A stretch of DNA of 42,487 nt. Source: JBEIQE01 sp040376705 (GTDB lineage Bacteria; Pseudomonadota; Alphaproteobacteria; UBA2400). Where the stretch lies: NCBI GenBank assembly GCA_040376705.1, contig JBEIQE010000016.1, positions 1-42,487 of the forward strand, written 5' to 3'. The notes below the pieces were generated by a model that did no database searches, was not told the DNA's origin, and was given only the letters and a program-made list of their open reading frames with translations. The position numbers and the translations under genes are program-made. Below are positions 25,578-31,967 of this stretch, one piece after another. Numbering within the stretch: position 1 is the first letter of the stretch; every line of letters starts with the position of its first letter.

Positions 25578-25931
25578 ATGCCGTATGTTGTTACCGAAGC
25601 CTGTGTGCGCTGCAAATATACCGACTGCGTTGAGGTTTGCCCGGTCGACTGCTTCTATGAAGGCGAGAACATGCTCGTCATCAATCCGGATGAGTGCATT
25701 GACTGCGGCGTCTGCGAGCCCGAGTGCCCGGCCGAAGCTATTATTCCCGACAGTGCAGCGGGTGGCGAAAAGTGGCTGGCGATAAACCGTGAGTTCTCGA
25801 ACAAAGCGGGCGACGCCAAATGGCCCAATATCACCCGCAAGATCGATGCCCCGGCTGATGCCGATGAATACAAGGGCAAAGCCGATAAGTTCGCCACCGA
25901 CTTCAGCCCCAACCCTGCCAAGCGCGGCTAG
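25578..25931 (+). CDS. fdxA: Seven-iron ferredoxin FdxA
   Basis: 117 residues, Azotobacter ferredoxin I type. The nine cysteines are placed as in that family: C9, C12, C17, C21, C25 and then C40, C43, C46, C50 (with CIDCGVCEPECP), giving one [3Fe-4S] and one [4Fe-4S] cluster. The C-terminal extension (KWLAINREFSNKAGDAKWPNITRK, in outline) is also family-typical. It is a soluble electron carrier. A nearby carD gene is a recurrent arrangement in alphaproteobacteria, and here two unknown genes have been placed between them. GAGG ribosome site. Confidence 0.97.
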   Translation: MPYVVTEACVRCKYTDCVEVCPVDCFYEGENMLVINPDECIDCGVCEPECPAEAIIPDSAAGGEKWLAINREFSNKAGDAKWPNITRKIDAPADADEYKGKADKFATDFSPNPAKRG

Positions 25932-25934
25932 GCG

Positions 25935-26225
25935 TTATTCAGCAGCGGGTAGCTTGGCTGCATAGTCAACCAGTTTACCGCGGGCCTCTGTATCAATGGC
26001 TTTCATGCAGGCACGGCTATAGTCCTGCTCGGTGACCACCGGCTGGCCGTTTGCATCGCGCAGGGTGAGGGCCGAGCGGGCCTGCCCGCTGAAGGTCACC
26101 GTCACCGAGCTCTGGTTGCGCAGCTCATCAATACCCCAAGGCACGCCAGCGCTACCACCCACACCCAACGCACCGGCTACTGCCGCCCAGATCAATCGTA
26201 TTTTGGTTTCAGGTGTCATTGTCAT
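25935..26225 (-). CDS. Small exported or membrane-anchored protein, unknown function
   Basis: 96 residues. The ATG at 26225 has a strong GGGGGAG site. One hydrophobic segment (about 11-30, WAAVAGALGVGGSAGVPWG) could be an uncleaved anchor. The rest forms a short beta-rich domain (SSVTVTFSGQARSALTLRD) and an amphipathic helix with a single Cys (YSRACMKAID). Not recognised. It is convergent with fdxA, only 3 bp between the stop codons. Confidence 0.6.
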   Translation of the reverse strand: MTMTPETKIRLIWAAVAGALGVGGSAGVPWGIDELRNQSSVTVTFSGQARSALTLRDANGQPVVTEQDYSRACMKAIDTEARGKLVDYAAKLPAAE

Positions 26226-26382
26226 TTTGCTCCCCCTGTTTGTTGTTCTACCGTTTTAGGCCTTTGCGCGCATAAATCTACCCTTGCGGATATGCTTCTT
26301 AGGTCTTGATAAGGCTACATAAAATTGCAGGTCCCGAGCGCTGTTAAGGCGTTTTCAAGCAAATACGTGACAATATATATGT

Positions 26383-27012
26383 ATGGCCAGCAAATTGCCC
26401 CCGCGTGTCGACCTCTGGGGTCGGGACATTCCCGAAGCGCCAGCCGTGCCTCTCACTCCTGCCATCAACTTGCCCGCCATGGGCGAAGAGCCTGCGCACC
26501 CCAGCCTGCGCGGTGGGTTCAACCTGATGAGCGAGCGTAAGTTTAGCGCCATCATTCCGGCGGGTGCCTATCACTTCACGCAGCAGGGCGACCATTTCAG
26601 GCTGCACAATGGCGATACCTTGAACGAGACCCGCAATTACGGCCTCGGGGTTGCTGTTAAGACCTCCGAGGATACCGAAGTATTTGCTGTCGCCTATCGT
26701 AACTCTTATGCCGACATCAAGAATTACAAGAACGACGTGACGGTCATGGCAGGCGTAAACTGGGATCCGCTCAAGGTCGATATGGGCCCGCTTCACCTTA
26801 AGGCAGGCCTCATGGCCGGAGTCGCAACCACCCTCAAGGGCAGCTATGCCGATCACATGCCTGCTGTTAGTGCCGGCCGCTTTACCGCCATGGGTGGCTT
26901 GCATGCCGAAGTGGTGCACCGCGAGAGTGGTGTGGGTGTGGGCGCTACTTTTGTGCCCGCAACTCGTCACTCCCTTGGCCTGGCGGCCTTCTACCTCAAG
27001 AAAGAATTTTAA
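26383..27012 (+). CDS. Beta-barrel-like protein lacking a signal peptide, unknown
   Basis: 209 residues, ATG at 26383 without a visible ribosome site (A/T-rich sequence stands directly before it, perhaps a leaderless transcript). The first 50 residues are Pro-rich and soluble (PPRVDLWGRDIPEAP). The rest alternates polar and hydrophobic residues in strands that look like an outer-membrane barrel (YGLGVAVKTSEDTEVFAVAYR, LKAGLMAGVATTLKG, GGLHAEVVHRESGVGVGAT) and ends LAAFYLKKEF, with the C-terminal Phe typical of barrel proteins. No Sec or Tat signal is seen, so either the true start differs or the fold is used elsewhere, for example in a phage-derived or cytoplasmic protein. Confidence 0.6.
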   Translation: MASKLPPRVDLWGRDIPEAPAVPLTPAINLPAMGEEPAHPSLRGGFNLMSERKFSAIIPAGAYHFTQQGDHFRLHNGDTLNETRNYGLGVAVKTSEDTEVFAVAYRNSYADIKNYKNDVTVMAGVNWDPLKVDMGPLHLKAGLMAGVATTLKGSYADHMPAVSAGRFTAMGGLHAEVVHRESGVGVGATFVPATRHSLGLAAFYLKKEF

Positions 27013-27444
27013 CTAAGGTTAACGCAAAGGTTAATGCGAGTCTCTCCTGAGTCTTAAATCTTACGTATTGGTCATGTCCGCTGCGGCGACCTGTCCCGCC
27101 CAAGCCGTACCTGCCTCAGAGTCAGATTGAATCTAATTGAATCAAGAAGTTGCACACTAAAACAGCAGACTAGGCGGTTAACCAATTAAGGAAAAAAGCG
27201 GCCGTGTCTGCCTAAAAAGTGATTAAAGGACTGTAAATGCGGCACTGAGTGGTGTATAACTAGTAAAGTTTCCGGGGTGATCTGTTAACGATTTCACCCA
27301 GAGATTTAGAGAGACAGACTTTTGACAGGTTCGGTTAAACGAGCTGGCGCAGCGAAGTAGCTGCCCCGAGAGTCAGAGAGTTTTCGGTTTTGGCTGAGAT
27401 TCCCTAAGGTAATGGGCAACTAGACGACGAAAAGAGAGACACTC
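27013..27444. other. 432 bp intergenic region before carD
   Basis: No open frame of note. It contains two direct repeats: AAGGTTAA-C/T-GC twice (27015-27037, 12 bp period) just after the upstream gene, and ATTGAATC twice (27126-27143, 10 bp period). A TATAAC hexamer (27255-27260) could be a -10 element. GGGTGA/TCACCC (near 27276-27301) and GCAGC/GCTGC (near 27350-27372) can form small hairpins. If a promoter lies near 27230-27260, carD has a leader of about 170-200 nt. No terminator, tRNA or known ncRNA recognised. Confidence 0.4.
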
Positions 27445-28197
27445 ATGGCTACAACAACACGCAAGACAACAGTTAAAGGCAGTGGTTCACGCGCAGCCCT
27501 CGTAAAGAAGGTAGCTGCCAAGACCACCGCTCCAGCCAAGAAAGCTCCGGCCGCCGCTGCCGCCGCCAAGACCAACGTTGTCAAGATGACAGCTCCTGTT
27601 GCTGTTGCTCCCGTAGCCCCGACAGCCGTTGAGAAGGTTATCGCCAATCAGGCCCAGACCGCCAAGATTGTGCAGAAGCCTGCCGCCAATACCCAGGAAA
27701 GCAGCAAGGTTGAGTTCGTTGCTGGCGACTATGTGGTTTACCCCGTTCATGGCGTAGGCCGTATTGAGCGCGTTGAGACCATCGCCATCGCCGGTTTCTC
27801 GGTAACCACCTACGTTATTACCTTCGAGAAAGAGCGCATGACGCTCAAGGTGCCCGTCAGCAAGGCTCGCGCAGCTGGTCTGCGTAAGCTCTCGAGCAAG
27901 GACCGTATCAAGTCTGCCCTCGAAACCCTGACCGGCAAGGCGCAGATCCGCCGCGTAATGTGGTCGCGCCGTGCGCAGGAATACGAAGCAAAGATCAATT
28001 CAGGTGACCCTGTTTCGATCGCCGAAGTTGTACGCGATCTGCACCGCGCTTCAGACCAGCCGGAGCAGAGCTACAGCGAACGTCAGATCTATCAGGCTGC
28101 TCTTGAGCGTCTGGCCCGTGAATTTGCTGCCATCGAGAAGATCGATGCAGTGAAGGCTACAGCCAAGCTCGAAGGCGTTCTTTCCAAAGCCGCCTAA
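27445..28197 (+). CDS. carD: CarD/CdnL-family transcription regulator with long basic N-terminal tail
   Basis: 250 residues, considerably longer than ordinary CdnL (about 160-170). Residues about 88-245 are the CarD_CdnL_TRCF domain: an RNA polymerase beta-binding Tudor-like module (AGDYVVYPVHGVGRIERVET, in outline) then the helical DNA-contacting half with KVPVSKARAAGLRKLSS and WSRRAQEYEAKINSGD. CdnL stabilises open complexes at rRNA and growth-related promoters. Residues 1-85 form a Lys/Ala/Pro/Thr-rich, histone H1-like disordered tail (KKVAAKTTAPAKKAPAAAAA) with no equivalent in the short family members. The start has AAAGAGAG upstream. The phosphatase-like gene follows after 27 bp. Confidence 0.93.
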   Translation: MATTTRKTTVKGSGSRAALVKKVAAKTTAPAKKAPAAAAAAKTNVVKMTAPVAVAPVAPTAVEKVIANQAQTAKIVQKPAANTQESSKVEFVAGDYVVYPVHGVGRIERVETIAIAGFSVTTYVITFEKERMTLKVPVSKARAAGLRKLSSKDRIKSALETLTGKAQIRRVMWSRRAQEYEAKINSGDPVSIAEVVRDLHRASDQPEQSYSERQIYQAALERLAREFAAIEKIDAVKATAKLEGVLSKAA

Positions 28198-28224
28198 TTC
28201 ACCTTCAGCAGGGAGAGAGTTCCC

Positions 28225-29151
28225 GTGACGGTGTTAATGGAAGGCGTACGTCCTACTAAACCGATTGCGTCAGCGTCCCGGCATCATGCCGGGGCGTTGT
28301 CGTATGCGGCAAATGCCTTGCCCACTGCGGCTCCGGTCATCAACAACAAGTTTGCCGCGCTGGGCGACCCCAAGCGTATCTGGGTTATCGGCTCTGCCCA
28401 TGGCGAGGTCGAGAAGCTGCAGACCCTGCACGACGAAATCGGCAATCTGTTCCAGCCCGGCGACCGTCTGGTTTATCTCGGTAATTTTATCGGCATCGGC
28501 GAAAAGGTCATCGAGACTGTTAACGAGTTGCTCGACTTCCGCCGCGCCCTGTTGGCCATGCCCGGCATGCTAGCCAGCGATATTGTATATCTGCGCGGTG
28601 GGCAGGAAGAAATGTGGAGCAAGCTGCTCCAGATCCAGTTTGCGCCTAATCCGGTTGAAGTGATGAACTGGATGCTCAAGCAAGGCACCGAGCCCGTGCT
28701 GCTGGCTTACCGCGGTAATCCACAGCAGGGGCTTTCAGCCGCGCGCGATGGAGTTATGGCTATGACCCGCTGGACCTCACTGCTGCGCTCTGAAGTGCGT
28801 ACGCGCCCCGGCCATGAAACGCTCTTCAGCGCGCTGCGCCGCGCGGCCTTTACAGGGCAGGACATGCCTGGTCGCCACGGCCAGATGCTGTTTGTAAATG
28901 CCGGACTTGATCTGGCCAAGCCGATCAGTAATCAGGGCGATGCTTTCTGGTGGGGGGCACCTAACTGGGCGCTCATTACCAAGCCTTACGGCGCGTTCAG
29001 CAAGATCATCCGCGGGTTTGATCCTGCACACGGCGGCTCAGCCATGACCACGCATACGCTGACCATTGATGGGGGTGCCGGTTTTGGTGGCCCGCTGGTT
29101 GGCGCCTGCCTCACCCCGCAGGGTGAGGTGATCGATATCATCGAGGTCTAA
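28225..29151 (+). CDS. Metallophosphatase-fold protein with degenerate active site
   Basis: 308 residues with a GTG start and GGGAGAG upstream. The layout follows the calcineurin-like/serine-threonine phosphatase fold, but metal-binding motifs are changed: the usual GD-x-HG reads GSAHGEVEKL (about residue 56), GD-x-x-DRG reads LGNFIGIGE (about 84-92), and GNHE reads LRGGQEEMW (about 120-128). Thus several metal ligands are lost while the framework (RLVYLGN, DIVYLRG, GHETLFSALR, LFVNAGLDL) is intact. Such a protein should not hydrolyse phosphate by the usual mechanism and may bind a nucleotide or phosphoprotein. The ribosome site and spacing suggest co-transcription with carD. Confidence 0.8.
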   Translation: MTVLMEGVRPTKPIASASRHHAGALSYAANALPTAAPVINNKFAALGDPKRIWVIGSAHGEVEKLQTLHDEIGNLFQPGDRLVYLGNFIGIGEKVIETVNELLDFRRALLAMPGMLASDIVYLRGGQEEMWSKLLQIQFAPNPVEVMNWMLKQGTEPVLLAYRGNPQQGLSAARDGVMAMTRWTSLLRSEVRTRPGHETLFSALRRAAFTGQDMPGRHGQMLFVNAGLDLAKPISNQGDAFWWGAPNWALITKPYGAFSKIIRGFDPAHGGSAMTTHTLTIDGGAGFGGPLVGACLTPQGEVIDIIEV

Positions 29152-29403
29152 TTAGTTCTGCTGCTTTGCGAACTCAGCAAGCTTTGCCCGCGCCGCAGCC
29201 TTGAGAACGGCTTCCTTTTCGGCATGGCCTTCGGGCAGTTTGCTCTCCACGTCAAACTTCTTTGACGTAGTTGTAAATTCACCCGTACAACCCGAGATGA
29301 GGAAGAGGCGACTCTCGCCAGATGTATCGCTGGGCCAGCGCTTGCCCTTTTGGGGCAAGTCGCCAGCAACCAGACGAGTAAACATACCGCTGCTTTTGCT
29401 CAT
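29152..29403 (-). CDS. Small protein coupled to the Zur-type locus, unknown
   Basis: 83 residues. Its ATG overlaps the stop codon of the upstream gene by 4 nt (ATGA), so they form one transcription and translation unit. No TM or signal. It is Lys/Glu-rich at the C-terminus (EKEAVLKAAARAKLAEFAKQ) and carries one Cys (SGCTGEF). Not recognised. It lies in the unit that starts at the Zur-like box at 30174. Confidence 0.65.
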   Translation of the reverse strand: MSKSSGMFTRLVAGDLPQKGKRWPSDTSGESRLFLISGCTGEFTTTSKKFDVESKLPEGHAEKEAVLKAAARAKLAEFAKQQN

Positions 29404-30152
29404 CGTGACATATCCTGCAGGCGGCGGAAGTCAGCCAGAATAATAGCAGCATCTGGCACGCTCTGGTGCTCTGCCAGCACATCAAGCAGAGCTTCGAGTT
29501 TAGCGTAAGCTTCAATCTCATGCGCCGTTACTTCAGCATTGTCCTGAGGGATATGCGCAAAGCCTGGCACCACATGGACGGGCACCGCCATACGGTCGGC
29601 AGCGGAGCGTACGTGGTCCTGCAGGCGCACCAGCTCGCTGTTCAGCACGGCATCAGCTTCACCAGCTTTGGTCAGTGAGATCGAGCAGCAGCACATGGTA
29701 ATCAGGTCAACACCATAGGCGCGGCATACTGCTTCTATCGCGCTGCGGTTTTTCATCGCCATGTTAATAGTCAGCCAGCTTTGGCGAGTGAGGGCAATGG
29801 TGGGGGTGAGGTAACGGGCAAGCTTGCCATTCGTCTCGGCCAGTACCGAAAGCATCATACGCACGGCCTTTACGTTTTTCATCGTGCCGTATTTGCCGTC
29901 CATAAACTGTTGGCGCAGCACCACAAGGCTGGCGAGGTAGGGGAGCGGCGCATGCAGGTTAAAGCTGATGACCGGATAGAGCGCGCGGGCAAAAGCCTCC
30001 TGCTGTGGGTAGAGCTTTGCAATCATATCAAGATGCACGGGCGCTATGCCACTCATGCGCTTGTCGTGCGCTACCTGATATAGCGGATCGTTAGCAGTAA
30101 TCGAGGCCATTTGCTCAAGTTCGGCACTGGCGCGGGCATTAAGGTGGGTCAT
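29400..30152 (-). CDS. Uncharacterised helical protein of the Zur-type locus, Cys-triplet motif
   Basis: 250 residues from the ATG at 30152, which has AGGA upstream; a TTG two codons earlier is less likely. It is mostly alpha-helical in appearance with no signal peptide or convincing membrane helix. A central MCCCSISL stretch (C154-C156) with a further Cys at 143 could bind metal. Histidines are spread through the N- and C-terminal parts (HLDMIAK, HVVPGFAHIPQ). I recognise no family. Its start is 22 bp from a dyad resembling a Zur box, and it is divergent from a CooC-like ATPase, so the pair probably answers to zinc shortage. The role is open: storage, chaperone partner or target. Confidence 0.7.
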   Translation of the reverse strand: MTHLNARASAELEQMASITANDPLYQVAHDKRMSGIAPVHLDMIAKLYPQQEAFARALYPVISFNLHAPLPYLASLVVLRQQFMDGKYGTMKNVKAVRMMLSVLAETNGKLARYLTPTIALTRQSWLTINMAMKNRSAIEAVCRAYGVDLITMCCCSISLTKAGEADAVLNSELVRLQDHVRSAADRMAVPVHVVPGFAHIPQDNAEVTAHEIEAYAKLEALLDVLAEHQSVPDAAIILADFRRLQDMSR

Positions 30153-30173
30153 GGGCAAATTCCTTCTTGCGTG

Positions 30174-30188
30174 TGTTATAATATAACA
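30174..30188. promoter_or_regulatory. Putative Zur box between divergent genes
   Basis: TGTTATAATATAACA, a perfect dyad of 7 bp arms around one A. It matches the central core of the proteobacterial Zur consensus (ATGTTATANTATAACAT) in all but the outermost bases. It lies 22 bp from the start of the minus-strand gene and 45 bp from that of the plus-strand gene. A possible minus-strand -35 (TTGACT, 30217-30212) is located so that the box covers the region just after the -10. Zinc-loaded Zur would repress both sides. Confidence 0.75.
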
Positions 30189-30232
30189 TTACTATTCAGG
30201 CCCAAGGCCAGAGTCAAGCGAAAGAGGGTTAA

Positions 30233-31090
30233 ATGCGCATCGGGGTTGTAGGTAAGGGCGGTAGCGGCAAAACATCTGTTAGCTGGATGTTGCTGGAAAC
30301 GCTGGCGCAAGCCGGCTATAAGCCCGTCGGGCTGGATGCCGACTACAATCAGCATTTATCAGCCATGTTCGGTGTCAGTAATTCGCAGGTCTGGCCCCTG
30401 GCTGCCTGTAAGCAGGAGCTGGCGTTGCATGTATTAGGCACGCGCACTGACATAACCCTTGAGGGCTTTAAAAAGGCAACCAAGCCAACAGCCCAGTCGC
30501 GCCTGCTTTCGCTTGATGGCGAGGATGTATTTTTAAGGGCTCATACATACACATTGGCATCCGGCACATCGCTACTGCGTGTGGGCGAGTATGAGGTGGC
30601 AGATATAGGCCAGCGTTGCTATCATGCCAGCACCGCGGTGGTAGATATTATGCTGCATCACCTGCAGCCGACCCAGCGACCGCTGGTTATTGATTATACT
30701 GCAGGGGTCGACCCTTTCGCATCCGATGTTTCAACCCTGCTTGATGCTGTAGTACTGGTGATTGAGCCCACATTAAAAGGCGTGGCCGTAGCCAAACAAT
30801 GGCATGAGCTGCTAGGTGGCAAGCTGCCCCTGCATCTCATAGCTAATAAAATCAACACCACCAATGATCTTGCATGGCTGGGCAGTGCACTGGCGCCGCT
30901 TGAACTGGCCGCAGCATTCTATATGGAGCCGCATATACAGGCGATAGAGCGGGGCGTGGCAGCCGATTGGGCTGCATTAAGCCCGATCAATCAACAAAGC
31001 CTGTATGGTTTATTAAACCGGCTTGGCATCCGTGAGGTAATAGATCATGCCGTTGGTGGCGGTATGGTCGATCTGCAGTTTACCCTCTAG
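30233..31090 (+). CDS. CooC/MinD-type P-loop ATPase, putative zinc metallochaperone
   Basis: 285 residues with GAGGG upstream. SIMIBI-class ATPase: deviant Walker A GKGGSGKTS (7-15) with the signature Lys8, switch I LDADYNQHLS (D35, D37, N39) like the DADPN of CooC, and switch II VIDYTAGVDPFASD (about residues 158-171). CooC loads nickel into carbon-monoxide dehydrogenase and uses a CxC pair to bind metal. That pair is absent here, and only isolated Cys (AACKQEL, GQRCYHAS) are seen. No CODH genes are nearby. With a Zur-like box 45 bp upstream, it may be an ATP-driven zinc-insertion factor, which is inference. Zur-linked GTPases of the COG0523 type are the better-known counterparts. Its end overlaps the convergent gene by 78 bp. 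Confidence 0.8.
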   Translation: MRIGVVGKGGSGKTSVSWMLLETLAQAGYKPVGLDADYNQHLSAMFGVSNSQVWPLAACKQELALHVLGTRTDITLEGFKKATKPTAQSRLLSLDGEDVFLRAHTYTLASGTSLLRVGEYEVADIGQRCYHASTAVVDIMLHHLQPTQRPLVIDYTAGVDPFASDVSTLLDAVVLVIEPTLKGVAVAKQWHELLGGKLPLHLIANKINTTNDLAWLGSALAPLELAAAFYMEPHIQAIERGVAADWAALSPINQQSLYGLLNRLGIREVIDHAVGGGMVDLQFTL

Positions 31091-31558
31091 CGTTAGCGTT
31101 GTTCGCGTCAGCGAAACCGGCGTTGCCGTTTGTACCGTTACCATGCTCGCCATGCTGCCCGGTGAGCAGAAGGGGCAGTGGGTGCTGTAGGCTGAAACAA
31201 TAAAGTCACGGCTCGTCTCGCTATCTTCAAACGCCATGACATAGCCTTCAACCCGCACGGTCTGGCCTTCAAGCGCTACAATCTCCTTGGCCAGCGTGGC
31301 GGGCTTGGTAAAACCGTTAAAGTTGACCTGTTCCAGTGTGGCCCAAGGTGTTACGCCTTTACGCGGGGTGATCTTGCCAGGCATTTGCAACGTACCATTC
31401 ATGGCTTCCTCTGCAGTGTAGGTTTGAATCTGCAGGGCTTTAGCTGGCGCTGTAACCGTGACTGCTGCAAGAACAGCCGTGCATGAGATGAACCCGCGGC
31501 GCGAGAGTGGGGCAGACTTGATGTGTGTATTGGCAAGGTTGCGGCGGGTGAAAGTCAT
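31013..31558 (-). CDS. Tat-exported DUF3299-like protein, Zur-type control
   Basis: 181 residues from the ATG at 31558, chosen because GGAG stands 7 nt before it; an ATG two codons upstream has the site too close. The N-terminus carries the twin-arginine motif LSRRGFIS followed by a hydrophobic stretch, so the folded protein goes to the periplasm. The mature part fits the DUF3299 pattern: TLEQVNFNGF, VRVEGYVMAFE, AYSTHCPFCSPGSM with a Cys-x-x-Cys metal-binding-like site, and a final beta strand. DUF3299 proteins occur, from memory, in zinc-uptake loci of other Proteobacteria. A Zur-like box is in the promoter region. The 3' end overlaps the ATPase gene on the other strand by 78 bp. Confidence 0.75.
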   Translation of the reverse strand: MTFTRRNLANTHIKSAPLSRRGFISCTAVLAAVTVTAPAKALQIQTYTAEEAMNGTLQMPGKITPRKGVTPWATLEQVNFNGFTKPATLAKEIVALEGQTVRVEGYVMAFEDSETSRDFIVSAYSTHCPFCSPGSMASMVTVQTATPVSLTRTTLTLEGKLQIDHTATNGMIYYLTDAKPV

Positions 31559-31569
31559 GGCCATACTCC

Positions 31570-31592
31570 GTAAAGTTATAACATAACATAAA
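31570..31592. promoter_or_regulatory. Second putative Zur box
   Basis: Minus strand ATGTTATGTTATAACTT, with the two arms ATGTTAT and ATAAC-T around a central G-T-T. About 16 of 22 defined positions fit the Zur consensus. It ends 12 bp before the start codon chosen for the DUF3299-like gene. Less perfect than the box at 30174. Confidence 0.6.
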
Positions 31593-31967
31593 CATGATTT
31601 TGGGTTTCTGTCATCATTTCCTAACTAACTGAAATCAAGGCGCAAAATAATCTGGAGAGGGAATCGGTTTTTGGTTGTTGGCAAGTAACGCTGCGCCACC
31701 GGGACAATGCCTTAACAGCATTCACTTGTGTCAAAAGCGCCAGAAAAATAGGGCTGTGTTATCAGTCGGCTACGATCCCTATTTGATATATAATAGTAAC
31801 CAATATGTTGTGGGGTAACTTTCAAGTAACTGATTCGACACAATATTTTTCCTGCGACAAACCGGCCTATGCGTTTTTGAGTGATCCCTTTTCAGGGCAA
31901 CTGCGTAATACCCTATACGGAAGGCAGTCAGGGGTTTTCTAGTGAACTGCCACTAAGGAGTCTGATT
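31593..31967 (+). other. 375 bp region upstream of rpoH
   Basis: No credible gene. A TATAAT hexamer (31789-31794) is a good -10 candidate, but the matching -35 is poor. AATGC/GCATT (near 31707) can form a small hairpin. The region is richer in A/T than coding neighbours. If transcription begins after 31794 the rpoH leader is about 165 nt, long enough for temperature-sensitive structure, but I cannot show one by eye. A frame upstream of the rpoH start is open without a ribosome site. Confidence 0.4.

Noticed and set aside
27019..27034. TTAA-TTAA after 27012 as a CtrA box
   Set aside because: Spacing is 8 and not 7 bases, and there is no promoter context nearby.
27322..27350. TTGACA before carD as a -35 element
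   Set aside because: No acceptable -10 hexamer stands 16-18 bp downstream.
30233..31090. Genuine CooC nickel chaperone for CO dehydrogenase
   Set aside because: The CxC metal pair is missing and no CODH genes are nearby; a zinc-type role fits the promoter better.
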